A DNA stretch of 64,000 bases from Gorsachius magnificus (GCA_034008185.1 CM067082.1:9470984-9534983); one strand, 5' to 3'. Positions 1-13,200 are shown, counted from the stretch's first letter. The notes: generated by a model not told the origin, from the sequence alone. Numbers and translations are program-made.

Positions 1-94
1 GATCTGTGAGTAAAATACAGTGGTAAGAGGTATTTTGAAGTGGCAACCTGCTGGGAGATTCTCCCAGGTAAAAGGTGGAGGACAGGAGCATTCC
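1..94. other. Unassigned edge sequence, possibly CR1 5' part
   Basis: It precedes the recognisable CR1 homology. Part of it stays in frame with the CR1 protein fragment, but I cannot match it with confidence. Confidence 0.3.
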
Positions 95-791
95 TTGTGA
101 GGGAACGTCCTCAAAAGGACCCGGGGGTGTTGGTTGACAGTCAGCCAAATATAAGCCCGCAGTGTGCCCAGGTGGCCAAGAAAGCCAACAGCAAAATGGC
201 TTGTATCAGGAATAGTGTGGCCAGCAGGAGCAGGGAAGTCATCCTTCCCCTGTACTTGGCACTGGTGAGGCTGCCCCTCGAATACTGTGTTCAGTTTTGG
301 GCCCCTCACTACAAGAAGGACATTGAAGGGCTGGAGCGTGTCCAGAGAAGGGCAACAAAGCTGGTGAGGGGTCTGGAGCACAGGTCTGATGAGAAGTTGA
401 GGGAACTGGGGGTGTTTAGCCTGGAGAAGAGGAGGCTGAGGGGAGACCTGATCGCCCTCTACAACTGCCTGACAGGAGGGGGTAGTGAGGTGGGGGTCGG
501 CCTCGTCTCCCTGGTAGCAGATGATAGGATGAAGGGAAATGGTCTGAATCTGCGCCAGGGCAGGTTTAGGCTAGACATTAGGAAAAATTTCTTCACCGAA
601 AAGGTTGTCAGGCTCTGGAATGGGCTGCCCAGGGAAGTGGTCGAGTCCCCATCCCTGGAGGTATTTAAAAGAAGGCCTAGATGAGGTGCTTAGGGACATG
701 GTTTAGTGGTGGGATGGTGGTGTTAGGGTAACAGTTGGACTTGATGATCTTAAAGGTCTTTTTCAACCTAAACTATTCTATGATTCTATGA
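95..791 (+). mobile_element. CR1 LINE 3' fragment (5'-truncated)
   Basis: Encodes the C-terminal end of CR1 ORF2: [71 protein letters not shown] and [20 protein letters not shown]. It is followed by the CR1 3' UTR (GTTGGACTTGATGATCTTAA) and the terminal repeat ATTCTATGATTCTATG. The frame is open for over 200 codons but begins mid-element, so it is a dead 5'-truncated copy. Confidence 0.93.
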
Positions 792-1182
792 ATCATGGGA
801 ACAGGCCCCTTCTTAGGCAACCAAAACCATGCTTTCAGCCCAAAATGCATTAGGCAAACTAGTGGATGACTACACAGGAGGAGGACAAAAGTACCATACA
901 AAGGATAGACTAAGGATATATACCTGAGGAAACAGCATTTCATACGTGATTGCCCAGCCAAAGAAAGGTGTCAGGAGCAGCCAGAGTAGTAAAAAAATCT
1001 TACTTCTGCATTATACAAATCCCTTTTGCTTCTTGGGCAGGCACACAAGTGCTTCTGGTGGCTCTGGCGCAAGGACACGCCAAAGCAAAGCACCAAACCT
1101 GACTGAACGGGGGCGACGACGGCGCGGGCGAGGGGAGCGGGCCCAGGGCAGCCGCCCCGCCCGCGGCCTCCCGCCCGGCCCC

Positions 1183-1196
1183 GTTGCCATGGCAGC
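1183..1196 (+). promoter_or_regulatory. RFX-type X-box
   Basis: GTTGCC-AT-GGCAGC matches the X-box consensus GTNRCC(N0-3)RGYAAC with one mismatch (AGC for AAC). It is 49-62 bp upstream of the DNAAF11 ATG, the usual place for X-boxes in ciliary genes bound by RFX factors with FOXJ1. The assignment is by motif and context only. Confidence 0.7.
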
Positions 1197-1254
1197 GCGG
1201 CGGCGTCCTGTAATGGCGGCAGCGGCGGGAAGCGGACGGCGGCCATGGTGCGGA
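1189..1254 (+). other. Possible overlapping upstream ORF start
   Basis: An ATG at 1189 in strong context (TTGCCATGG) lies out of frame with the DNAAF11 ATG. In the spliced mRNA it would run 22 codons in exon 1 and then into exon 2, stopping at TAG 4795-4797 (50 residues), overlapping the main frame. It matters only if transcription starts upstream of 1189; the ATG overlaps the X-box, so many transcripts may begin after it. Confidence 0.35.
1245..1254 (+). CDS. DNAAF11: DNAAF11 coding exon 1 (Met-Val-Arg, first base of Ile)
   Basis: Only ten coding bases, ATGGTGCGGA, followed by the donor GTGAGT at 1255. The split codon A|TC gives Ile, so the protein starts MVRITEDL, aligning with human MGWITEDL. 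The short exon inside a CpG-rich block explains why no long reading frame marks the start. Context GGCCATGG is a strong initiation site. Confidence 0.88.
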
Positions 1255-4200
1255 GTGAGTGTCGCCGAGAGCCGCTTTCCTCCCCTCCCGGGACCCCTTC
1301 CCTCCTCCCCAGGACGTGCCCCGCTCCCTGGCCGCCATGTTCCCTCTCCCCACACTTGCCCCCCTTCCCCGCCATCCCCCGCACCCCTTGGCAGCCCCAC
1401 CCCCCTCCTGCCTCCCTTGCTCTCCTCACCTGGCTGGAGTACCAGGCCTCCCTCCTCCCGGGAATAACAACCCGTTTTATTTCACCAAGCATAGTGCAGG
1501 GGTGTGCTTGCCTCCCAAAACTACCTCCAAGAGGCCCAGCAGCAGGGGGGCTCAGGCAGGGACCCCTCCGTGTGTGGGGCAGCCCCCTGCAAGGGGAGTT
1601 GCTTGACGGGATGGCTTGTGTCTGGGCCTGGAGCTGTCAGCGCTGGCCCTTCCCTGCACTTACACATTCACAGGGCAGTGAAACACTGGAACACTGGAAG
1701 GGATTGCCCAGAGGGGTGGTGGAGTCCCCATCCCTGGAAACATTCAAGGCCAGGTTGGACGAGGCTCTGAGCAACCTGATCGAGTTAGCGGTGTCCCTGC
1801 TCACTGCAGGGGGGTTGGACTAGATGACCTCTAGGGGTCCCTTCCAACCCAAAACATTCTATGATTTTCAACATCACATGACAGTTTATTTTTTTTTTAG
1901 GTAGAAGTAGCCAACGCAGACACTTTAGCAGAGACGTAAAAAAAACCCTGAATGAGGTTAAAGTACACCATACTGTTACTTATGAATCCATAATCTTTTG
2001 GAGGTAAAGCAGTATGATCTAAAAGACTGAGTGCTCATACATATCACTCAGGAAAAAAAAACACCTACTGAGGAATTCCCTTCCTCTGTGATTTTCCCTG
2101 TAATGTGCTTTGATTGTATGCCATCACTGGACTGCCAGTCCCTTGCTGGGCTAAAAGAATGCTTTGGAAAGGAACTCCTGCTCTCTGCATGAAGCTGGCA
2201 GATGCCTGCTTTGATCAGGCACTGCCTGAAGGAGACTGGCTTCATCTCCTGAACAGCATGGTGTGAATCTGGGTCTTAAAATAATGGTTACATACTTCAC
2301 TTCTCTGAAATGCAGGTTCCCCTACTGTTTTTTGATATACCTGTGGTGTCCACCTGCTTATTGTTTCAATTTCTTTAATGTTTTCCTTTGTATCTGCTCC
2401 TTTTTGAGTAAAACATGTAATTTTTGGACGCCCAGCTGTAAGATCTTCAAGATCCGTTGTTATCTCCAGTTGATTGATGCCATCCCTTGCTTCCTCCTGT
2501 GTTCGTGGGAACACGGGAATAACTGTGATCTCTCAGATCACTGGTCCATTCTGCTGTTACTGTACACAACATTAGATAATCTGGATAATGAACTTCTCAG
2601 TGAGAAGCATTGTTACAATGTGTTGTGTTTTGTCAATGTCCTGTGAAACCTTTTATTTAAAACTTGTTGTTTTCTCTTGAAAGTTTGTTTCCCTCTTTCT
2701 TCTTAAATGAACTATAGAGCACACAAAAGGTCAAATATTCACTCAGTTCCCTACAGCAGGTCCCCAAAATAGGTCTCTAAAGCTCCACTGTAGCTTCTAT
2801 TGGGAATGATTGTCTCTGCTTTACAAACTATTTGGTAATGAAAGTGGACATTTTTGCATAATCGCTGCAACAATCTCTTCAATTTTCTTTTCATCAGCAA
2901 AGGGAAATCTGACTGTAATAAAACTCTGTCTAGAATAGTTTGTATGGCTTCTTTTTGTATAAAGGGTATAGAGTATAATGTCTCCAATGTATATGTATGC
3001 AGATTATGGAATATTATTGTTTTCTTGCTCAAAAACACCTGGGCTTTTTTTGTGAAAAACACACTGGAAATATTGGCACTGAAATATCTGCCACCAAACA
3101 CATTAGTAAGAGGCCATTTTTTTTTTTTAATTTCCAGCAGATTTGCTAAGTAACTTATTAGAAATGCATTTTTTTCATATTTTCTGTGAAGTTTAAAATA
3201 TTTAGTCATGATTATTGTAATTTTTTATGTTTTCTCTATTAATTTAATCAGGTTTAATCAATGGGCTGTTTAAGGGAAGATGGTTGTTCAGAATTCAGCA
3301 AACCTGCTCAAGACAATTAAAAAGAAAGACACCTTTCCCAATGTGCTTTATATGCAGACAGGATCCCCTCTTACATCAATATCAGCATCACCATTATATA
3401 ATCCTGTAAATCACATCAGATTAAACTCTTGAACAGAAAAGAGATTTAACCCTGGTCATCTGTAAATAATATGACATATGCAAAACCAGTTTCACCTCTT
3501 TCCCAAAGGCTGTAGACAGAGGAGCTGCAATTACATGTGTGAGTTTGGGCTGTATTGGTACGTAGTTCACCCAGCTTGTAGCAGACCTGTCCATGTGAAT
3601 GTGTGCAGCCATTCCAGGACCAATAATAAAACTGGATTTCACAAAACCTCCCTGAGACAAAGCAGTGATGAAGGAATACTTCTAAATAATGCATAGTAGG
3701 AACACTTTGTTTTCACAGATCTTTGTGTTTATATTTTTTCTTTTCACTTATTTTTCTTCAGAGCCTCTTTGAAAGTCTTGCTAGTCTTTTTTTTTGGCAT
3801 ACACAGTCTTGAAAATTCCTATGCTAATTTGATAAAACCCTAGTTTTTTAATCAGTACTTCACTGTAGTTCACTGCTTGTCAAGGAGAGGAAAATGCTAC
3901 TGCTTTTTTGGCGCAGTGGGCTGGAAACACAGTAATAACATCTAGCTCAAGAGTGAGCACTGGTTCTCATAGAATTTCTTTACCTTCATTATACGGAGCC
4001 TTTTCACTCTTTGAAAGATTGCCTGGCATTAAAGGTTACGATGTGAAAACCCTGAACCCAGGTCTCTGGTGTTTTTCGGCCACTGAAACACCTTTGCTGG
4101 CTGCTAATGAGCTGGTAGTACTTGAGAAATACCTAGGTTTAAATTTCATTCTAACATAAACATTTATAAGAATGAATTAGTTATGGCTTTGCCTCAAGCA

Positions 4201-7200
4201 CTGAAAAAGTAAAAAATATCTGCCCGCTTTTGGCATTCATCCTGCTTATTTCTGTGCACACTATGCTGGTGGAAGAATATGTTGACACACCCTAGCTAGT
4301 TCACTTTTTGTGAACATCTGGCATCAGGAAATAAAAGAGCATAAAACACTCCATTGCTTGTCTACATGAATCAATCTGCAACCCGATCTATGCTGAAAAT
4401 AATGGATGCTGGATTAATTTCTGCAAGGCTCGTATCCCACTCTTACGGAAGACTCAGCAGTTTTCATACGGATTTTTCTAAATATTACAGGTGACGTGAG
4501 TCTGTTTCATAAATGGTTTCCTGTGGCAGAGTGGGCTGAAGTTACTTGGCATTTGATATCTTTTCTAGCAGATTTTATTTTTGTTGTTGTTCCTAACAGA
4601 TATGTATTTGGTATGGTGGAACAAAATATTTTAATGATTTTGTAAGTTGTTCATAAGTCAGGCAATGGAAAATGACTAAAGGGAGATGTGACATCTAATG
4701 TTTCTTTCAGTCACTGAAGATCTTGTCAGAAGACGTGAACATAACAACTGTGAAATTTTTTCATTGGAAGAAATCTCTTTACATCAGCAGGAAATAGAAA
4801 AACTGGAGTATCTTGACAAATGGTGTAGAGATTTAAAAATTCTCTATCTTCAGAATAATCTAATTCCAAAAATTGGTAAGTTTTTTCTGGATATATTTCT
4901 TTTTAAAGGGATTTACATGCATAATTTTGAAATCAGGAAAATATATCTGTTGTGTTATACTTTAAAGGAATGTAGAGTGAGTAACTACAGAAAAGTTGTT
5001 TGTGGATCTGCTCCTACCAGGTTTCCTTTCCCTGTCTCCTTAGTAAATTTCTAAGCAGCTCAGGATTTGCAAGAGAAATTTTAAATGAAAAAGATAGTAC
5101 TGAGATACAAGTCACTAGAATATGAGTGTGGAACACCTTTTGTTGATTAAAATATCATAAATCAAGCTATAACTTAAATATCCTGTCTTTGTGGCAAACA
5201 GAGAGACAAACAGTTTAGCATATACCATGGACTGTGCTATCATAGGACTAGCTCTCTTCAGGCTCATCTTTAAATTCAGGTTTTATACAAATGATTTTTT
5301 TTGTTAACATTGAAATAATTTTTATTCAGATAAAATACTTGCTTTTGTGCATAAAGACAACTTTTTACAGCGAAGTCTCAATGGTCTTCCTGCACCATAG
5401 AAGGTATAATTCCATATGATCTGTGGTTTGTGGTATAGGTTCATGTTTGCTAGGCTGAGGATAGCACGTCAGGCCTTGGACTGGAAAAGCTTAGACTCTA
5501 CAGATAGTGGTAGATGAAGAATGGAAAGTCAAAAGTGCCCAGGAATTATATTAGCATATTTCTTTGAAGTTCCTTAAGAGGAAGAAAAAAAATCTAAAGT
5601 TTTAGGGTGAAATTCTGTGCTTGGGACTTGTAGGCAAAGGCTTTAAATCCTCTGGAAGGATTCTTCAGGAAACTCCTAGGAAGTATCTGTACTGATAACA
5701 TCTGCATTTCTTAGCGTGGAGGAATCTTCTCCCAGAGAGAATAAGGTTTTTGAAACTGCTTTATGCTGCTCTACCCCATCAAAAGTGGGACTAAAATAAG
5801 TTGTTTTTCTCTTTGCTACTGTGTCCTTAATAAGGCACAGGACTTAATCTCGTTCTTTTGTTGACACTCATACCTCCTTTAGGTTAGTACAGTATATCAT
5901 ATTACTGTTCAGCTTATTGCTTTTTGGAAACAGGATTTTTTCAGCAATCTCATTTTTGAGGCAGTCAGGTTTTTTTTAACTTAATCTAACTGTAGGAGTT
6001 GGAAAAGTACCCAACTTCCTACTTCATATATTCTTGTATAAGGTAACAGCTTTCCAAGATAATGCCTTAGTAACAAATCAAAAGAAAAAAAAAAAGCAAA
6101 ATGCTGTATAAGTAGTGACCAAAAGGGTTGCCAATAGGGGTTGGGTTACAAAGTACAAAATTTGAGAAGTAATCCTTCCCAGTGGATACCAACATGTCCA
6201 TGCGGACCATGAAGCAGTTCCAAGCACACTCCAAAATATCATAGCTGAATGTTATATATTGACTCTATTGGGCTGTGTCTTTTCTCCTCTTAAAGAAAAC
6301 CTTTATGCAGCCCTCAAGATCAGACTTGCTACTAATCAGATAGCAACTTGGAAGGCATCCACTGTATGGATGAGTCCTGGTTCTTTTCTATAAATGGAAA
6401 AAAACCCACAAGATGCCATTGGCTTCAACACTTGTCTCTCTTACATCTTCATGTGTACAGGCACTGCTGTTACAGAAATACCATAAGAACAGCCAACCTA
6501 AGCTGCACAAGTCCTTGCTGAGAAATAAATTTCATAACCTTTTTGTGAATTATGAAGAAAGTATCTCTCCAAGGCCTTAGTAAACTAAGTGGTAGGATTC
6601 TTGTCACCAAACTTTTAGACATGCCTATGTCTTAGGCAGTTACTGTAGGCTCCCTCTATAATCAGTGATGAAGAAAAGGCATATATTTGAGCATGATTTG
6701 GTTCACTGGTTCTAGACAGCCAATTTAAGATAAGACAAATTGCACCTTCAAGAGCCTATTTCTCTTTGTTGATCATAGAGGAGCCTAGACAACTGACTCA
6801 GTTGTAGACATGATCTGTGTTGGTTAGATGAAGCTCCTTATGCTTGAAATTCTTCATTTGTCTCAGCAGGGACAGTGAATCAGTGCGGCTTATGAATTAG
6901 AGTTTGAGGTAAACTTTATGACTTCATTGGGTAGGTTTTCCAGTCAGATCTTCAAAATATCTGGTAATTGGGGAGAAACTGGTGAACTGTGGAATAAGTT
7001 ATACTATGTATTTTCTCCCAGATTTATGTCTCTCAAGTGGTATTTGCATTTTTCAGTCATTTTTGAGACTGATTAAGGTTGTTCCTACCCTATTCCCTCT
7101 TTATCCCCTTTGTGTATTCAAAGGAGGAAATGCTAGGCATTCTGACACAACCCCACAAATTGTGAACCTGCTCATTTCAATTCATGGTGAAAATAATACA

Positions 7201-10200
7201 GGTTAGATTCTGGATTAGGAGGGGGTGTGTGGCTTTGTTTTGTTCATACTGAAGCCATACAAATCCTTATTTGCAAAATTTTTAAAAAGGGAGGAGAAGA
7301 AGTTTCTTGTAACCCTGTAGATAAAAGATCTTTAAAAATTAAATATACATTAAATAAGCCAATCTTTTCTATATAAGTGAGTGTAAAACTGATTTTATAA
7401 AGCTTGACTAAGTATGGCCTGACCCTTCCTGAATTTCATGACAAATGGAATGTTTCACCCTGCTTTTTGGCCATTCCTCTTGCATTATATATATGTTTTA
7501 CAGATTTGCGATAAAAATTTGTTCATAACCTTCTTTATTTCTTTTTATTTTTATTTTAATATGTGTTTTCAGACTTTTTTGTCTTTTTATTAATATTAAA
7601 ATAATAATGCCCAGTAATCTGATACATATTCTGATTTGTCTTTCCTATTTTTCTGCTTTATTGTTTCTTTGAAGTAAAGTGGGCAAGTAAGATGATAATG
7701 CCCTTTCCAATGAAGAACACTGAAATAACAGATCTATGTTTTGTTACAGAAAATGTGGGCAAATTAAAGAAGCTGGAATATTTAAATGTAGCTTTGAACA
7801 ACATTGAAAGAATTGAGAATCTGGAAGGTCAGATTTGAAACAAACCATTTTGCCTTTTTATATTGAAACACTTAAGTTATGACTTAGTGTAAAAGAGGGT
7901 GGAAGCCATTAAGTATGCCCACTAGTAAAGGTACTCTGTTGATACTCAGAAAGAGCCTTTTTGTGTGCAGCATTTCAAAAATGCTTCTTTGTAGCAAGTA
8001 CTATTCTTTAATACTCTACAAAGTGGGAATCCAAATTTTTCATGAAATTTGTATTTCCCCACTGTAAAGAGAAGATAATTTTTTATGCTGGTTAGCTGGA
8101 ACAATGTGATTGATTTTTTTTTTTTTTTAATGTTATGCGCTGTAAAAAGTCTCTCGTGTAATGCTTCAGCAGTCATCTTCACTTGAGCAATCAAGTGTCG
8201 CACACAAGAAGGTTCTACTCTGTGTACAGGTTGCATTGGTAGTCTGGGTTATTTTTAAAGAGTTTTTCAGATGATTCTTTTCTCTGTCATTGCATGAAGT
8301 CCTGTCTGTTTTATCTGTGTTTAAACCTTTATCCTGCCACTATAATTCCATGTGTAAAATTCTAGCATTTTCCAAGATCAAAATCTAAGACTTGGAGCCA
8401 CCCAAAAGCACATTCCATATTACTTGAATAATTTCTGACTTGACTTCTTTCTCTTTCTTGATTCTGATTAGGCCAGTTGCTGAATATTTTAAATGTCCAC
8501 CTCGACAAGGGAACAATAAAATAAAAAGCTGTGTTTCTTCGTTTGTTTTGTTTGTTTCGGTTTTGGTTTTTGGTTTTGGTTTGTTTTTTTTGCCTACAAG
8601 GTGATTCAAGAAGATGGCTTAAATCAAATAAAAAGAAGCAAATAGGCTAAACACAAATTTGTAAAAGTTGAATAAATAAGTAGTGTATTACATATTTGGC
8701 AATTTGTTGAGAAGCTTCCATTTGTTTTCATTCCAGTAAATTTTAAGTTCCTCTATCAGACTGCATTATTTATTACTGTGATTTGTCATTTACTTAGGAG
8801 TCAGAACCTTTTGGAGTGAGCCTTGCAAAAATTTGGGTTATTTAAATCCCCTAATAAATCATTTTGAGTTGTTTCAGTTCTATTATGCATAAAATACTTG
8901 CCAAATAGACCTGCAAAGGAAAAGAAGTGATTACAATGATGATCACCAAAGTTGAGCTTGCTCTTAGCTAAACTTTTTTACTCTTAGAGTCAAAGTTATG
9001 ATTCATGGACAGATCTGGATCTGGATTTCCTGGGCATTTTGTTAGCTAATTTAGCATTTCTGTTTATAATTAATTGTTTTGGTTAACAAACTATTTTCTC
9101 ACCAGTATTTGCAATTTAACCAGTGATGAAGTATTGGTAGCTGAGTCCATAGAGTGGAAAACCTCACCTTGACTTGGAGTGAATTTTAAGATAACCTTAT
9201 TTTTACACTTGAATAATGTTAGCTAAGTTTAACAGTACACAGAAATGAAACCCATAATTGATCCTGCTCTCCCAAAGCAATTATACACTCTTTTAGCCAT
9301 ATAATGAAGACTCAACTGAGGAGGGGTACCAAGGCAATCAGACTGTTAAAACTGAAGTCCAGCTTATCTGGAAATGAAACATTTAATAACTCATCTAGTA
9401 TACAAGTACTGACCGCAGAGGTTTGATAGTGGTAAAATTAATAATAAGGTTTGATATTTTGTATTTTATTCAGATTTTTTTTCTGTCTATAAATATTGTG
9501 ATCTCATAAACTTAAGATGTCACTCTTTTACTTGTGGCTTGGAAAAAATGTATCCTGGTAAGATGAAATTAGTATACAGACAAGAAATGCAGACAGTTTT
9601 ATACCCATATGTGTGTACATGTGTGTGTTTGTGTGTATGTGTATGCCATGTGTACGTTTATGTTATGGACAAACTGAGTTAAGTTTTTTTCAAACAGGCT
9701 GTGAAGAACTGAAGAAACTTGACCTGACAGCAAATTTCATTGGTGAACTCTCCAGTATTGAAGCCCTAAAATGTAATATACATCTGAAGGAACTGTTTCT
9801 AGTGGGTAATCCCTGTACTGAATTTGAAGGTTATAGACAATTTGTGGTGGCAACTCTTCATCAATTAAAAGTAAGATGTTTAAAATTAAATTTATATCCA
9901 AACCAATAACCGGCATTGTTGACTGAACATACTAATCCCAAACAAGATAAATGCCTGTGGTAGGAAAACATTTTTCCTACTGTCCGCAGGAAATTAAATT
10001 CTATTCTGAAGAATAAGTGACTACAGTAAATAATGTGATGATAAATTGGTTCTGTTTTGACTAAACCACATGCATTTGTTAATCTTTCTATCATTTTCAT
10101 TAGAGATCCTTAGAAAAAGTTCTGACAAAAAAAAATACACAGCACAGTTCTGGGTTTTTTTCTCCTTTTGTTTTTATATATACAATGCATATATATACAA

Positions 10201-13200
10201 TACATTTTTAAATTATTTTCATGATTGCAGAAAGTTACCAGGTTGTTGGTACCATACCAACAATATGTGACAAACCAACAGTGTAAGGCAGTAGAAAGAC
10301 AGAATTTGATGCAAAAATGCACTCTATTGCATCGACTGTAAATAGATACTTTGAGATTGAGGCTTTGTGCAAATATGTACTGATGTAATGATTTCCTGCC
10401 ATGGAAACAGGCAGTTCCAGTCATGAAATATGCTCCCACAAATTTTCCCTTGGAGAAGCACAGATGCTTACATAACTTATTTAGAGTAGATACAGCCTGC
10501 TCAGTTGGCAATAAACTAACACGTCAAAAGAAATAATTTTGTAATAGTTCCATGAGCCTGAATGAAGGTCAGACAAATATCAGAAATGGCTGAAGGGACT
10601 CTCTCTATTACATAGTCTAATCAAACCAACTGAAATTCCTGGAAAATGCAAAAAGGAGCTCTCAGACACAGAAAACCATTTTCAGATCTGAATAGCAACT
10701 TATTGTTAATTCTTTTTAATATAGTATAACTTACATAGTACGATGGAAGTTTGAAAGGTGTATTTTTAATTTTATAGAGTAAGTAATCTACCAAAATTAA
10801 CCTACAGTTTAATAGATTTATTGGTTTGAATATATTTAAAATTTCTCAAATATTTATATTTATTTTTTTTCCCTTTGTGAAGTGTCTGGATAGTATAGAA
10901 ATAGAACGTTCAGAGAGGATTCAAGCACTTCAAAACTACCCAGAAGTGAAACAGAAAATCAGAGAACAGGAACAAGCTTACCTTCTCAAAAGGGCCAGAG
11001 AAAAAGAAGAGGCTCAAAGAAGGATGCAAGAAAGAAAGGACAAGAAAAAAAAACAAATGGAATCTAAGCTTGGATGTGACAGGTAACAGTAAGCAACAAC
11101 AGTTTGTGAGTATATATCATTCTTCTCTTTCTTCATGAAGGATTTTGGTTTTCCTCGTTAAATAGTTCATATAATTCCACTTAAATGTTTTTGTTTGTCT
11201 TTATTGTTGATTCTAGCAGAATTATTTCTCCTCATGCATGTTATCTCTAATGAAAAATATAACTAATTACAAACATAATTAATTACTGACCTGCAGACAG
11301 TGCAACAGAATTTTTGTCCCAAAACTCCAAACTAAATTGTCTGGGTGCCAAAATAGTGTAATTGATAGCTTCTTTCAGGAGAACAGCTGGATATTGTTAT
11401 TTAAGGTAAAGCAGATGTTCCAGAGAAAGCAGCTGTTCACCTATAATTTCTTTTGATTTAGGGTTATTAGATATGAAGACTGAAATGGAATATTGCAGAT
11501 TTTTTGAGACATAAAAGGCTATGGAACATTGATTTCTATACTTCTTCCACCTAATATCACTGAGATTACCTAGATAGGAGAAGGTTTTTTGTCTGGGGTC
11601 ATCTTCCACTGCAGTGCCATCCATCTTATTTTTAATCCAATAGACTAAGTTCCATGGAGCTGGCTATGGAACCTTGTCCTCATATATCACTGCCGTATCA
11701 TAAATTCAGTTTTCTCTCTACATTGATGGAGAATTTTGGAAGATTACAGAGGCTTAGGGCTAGGGGAAAAAATTATTCAGGTTCTAAGATGGCATTTGAG
11801 GAGATGCCTAAGTAAAATGTTGCTACCCTATAAATTTCTAACCTTCTCCTGCCTGATATTGGGAATACTTAAACATCACAGAGACTGAAGGGTTTTTTTC
11901 ACTGGAAAGTTGTGAGGGTATCTGAAAATTCTGCTCCTGAAATTAAATCCATTGAACTAGCTATCTTATCAGGCTTTTCAGAGGGTTAGGCATAAACATA
12001 GTATCACTTCTTAGTTAAGAAAATGAAAAACATTATGTCGAAATATGTTTTGCTGATTGATGAAAGAAGCAGGGCAGAGAACGTTGTCCAAATCTATAAG
12101 ATACTGTTCTTGTTAGGAATTATACAGCTATTAGTGTTCGGTTAAAAAGATATTATTGCAAAAAAATAATTAGCAAGTATTCTTCCTTCACTTCATTGGG
12201 ATAATATTCAGTGTGATCTTGTGTAGCCCAGACTCCCTACAGAACACAGAAAATCTTCAGGCAGAAGGAGACAGAGAACAAGAAATGTGGAAAACAGTTG
12301 AAGATGATGAAGACAGAAGATTTTGGGAGGAGCCTACACCATACACTCCAGAATCTAGATTAGAAACTCACAGATATATTGAAGAAAAACGGAGAGCTAA
12401 AGACAATATAAGGTATGTTTTTGTTTTAATATATTCTGTGAATTGAGGACGGGAAAATTTTCAAAGAAACAGAGTAGAGACAGGCATCTGCCTCACGTTA
12501 AATATTACTGAGAACTAACAGCTTAAATCCCTGTTGCCTGTGCAAATATGCTTATAAAATCTAAATAAAATATACAGATTGTTCATTTTGTTTTGTTTCA
12601 TTTTCTAAAATTTATTTATGATATGTTTTATCTTGGTTTTCCTCATATAGAGTTTTTAAATATAATTTCTCTTTTCAACTCTGTTTTATGGACTTCAGAA
12701 GTTTCACTTTTCTGTCAGCTAACATGTTTTGTATAGTTCAATGTTTGAAATACCTTGCTAAAAGCATTTATCTGGAGTGCAGGTTGCATTATATAATTGG
12801 CCTCAAGTGACCTTTCAGGCACCTTTTCTATGTGAGTTAGAAATTTTTTCACATACTTTATCAAAGATATTTGTCCTGAGTAATAAAATTTTTCATGTTA
12901 TTTATGCTATTTGGCATGGTGAATCTGAAGCTGTCCGGTCCCTGAAAAACCTTTAAAACTTTCTAAAGTTGCCACTGTTTTTGCTGACCATGGAAAATTA
13001 ATGCAGATACTGGCAAAAAAAGTTATTTTATTGCTGCTGGCTTATCAGTTCCACAAACATAGTAAGCAATGTCCCTTCGTTTTTTTTTTTGCTTATGTAA
13101 CAGCATTTGTGCCAGAGGTTTTCCAGCTGTCCTTTTTAAGGGCATGATTTTTACAAGCTTTATCAAGCCTAAGTATCGAAAAAGTCAGGCCTAGGGAACT

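Larger units (their letters stand above)
1060..1254 (+). promoter_or_regulatory. CpG-rich DNAAF11 promoter
   Basis: A sharp rise in G+C and CpG content upstream of and around exon 1, in otherwise AT-rich DNA. It contains a GC box GCCCCGCCC at 1154-1162 (SP1 type), several CGGCGG/GGCGGC runs and the X-box at 1183-1196. No TATA box is seen. It lies about 270 bp downstream of the end of a CR1 tail, so the proximal promoter is probably short. Long frames on both strands here are by-products of the stop-poor composition. Confidence 0.8.
1255..4710 (+). other. DNAAF11 intron 1
   Basis: The first part is GC-rich promoter-proximal sequence (to about 1480). It then holds a CR1 fragment at 1672-1867 and, on the minus strand, blocks at 2242-2531, 2821-2912 and 3496-3651 that resemble coding exons. 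The rest (3700-4700) is AT-rich without recognisable features. Confidence 0.8.

Noticed and set aside
946..1823. Several long open frames on both strands over the promoter and the start of intron 1
   Set aside because: They follow from GC-rich, stop-poor sequence; their proteins are Pro/Arg/Gly-rich low complexity, and one runs into the CR1 at 1672.
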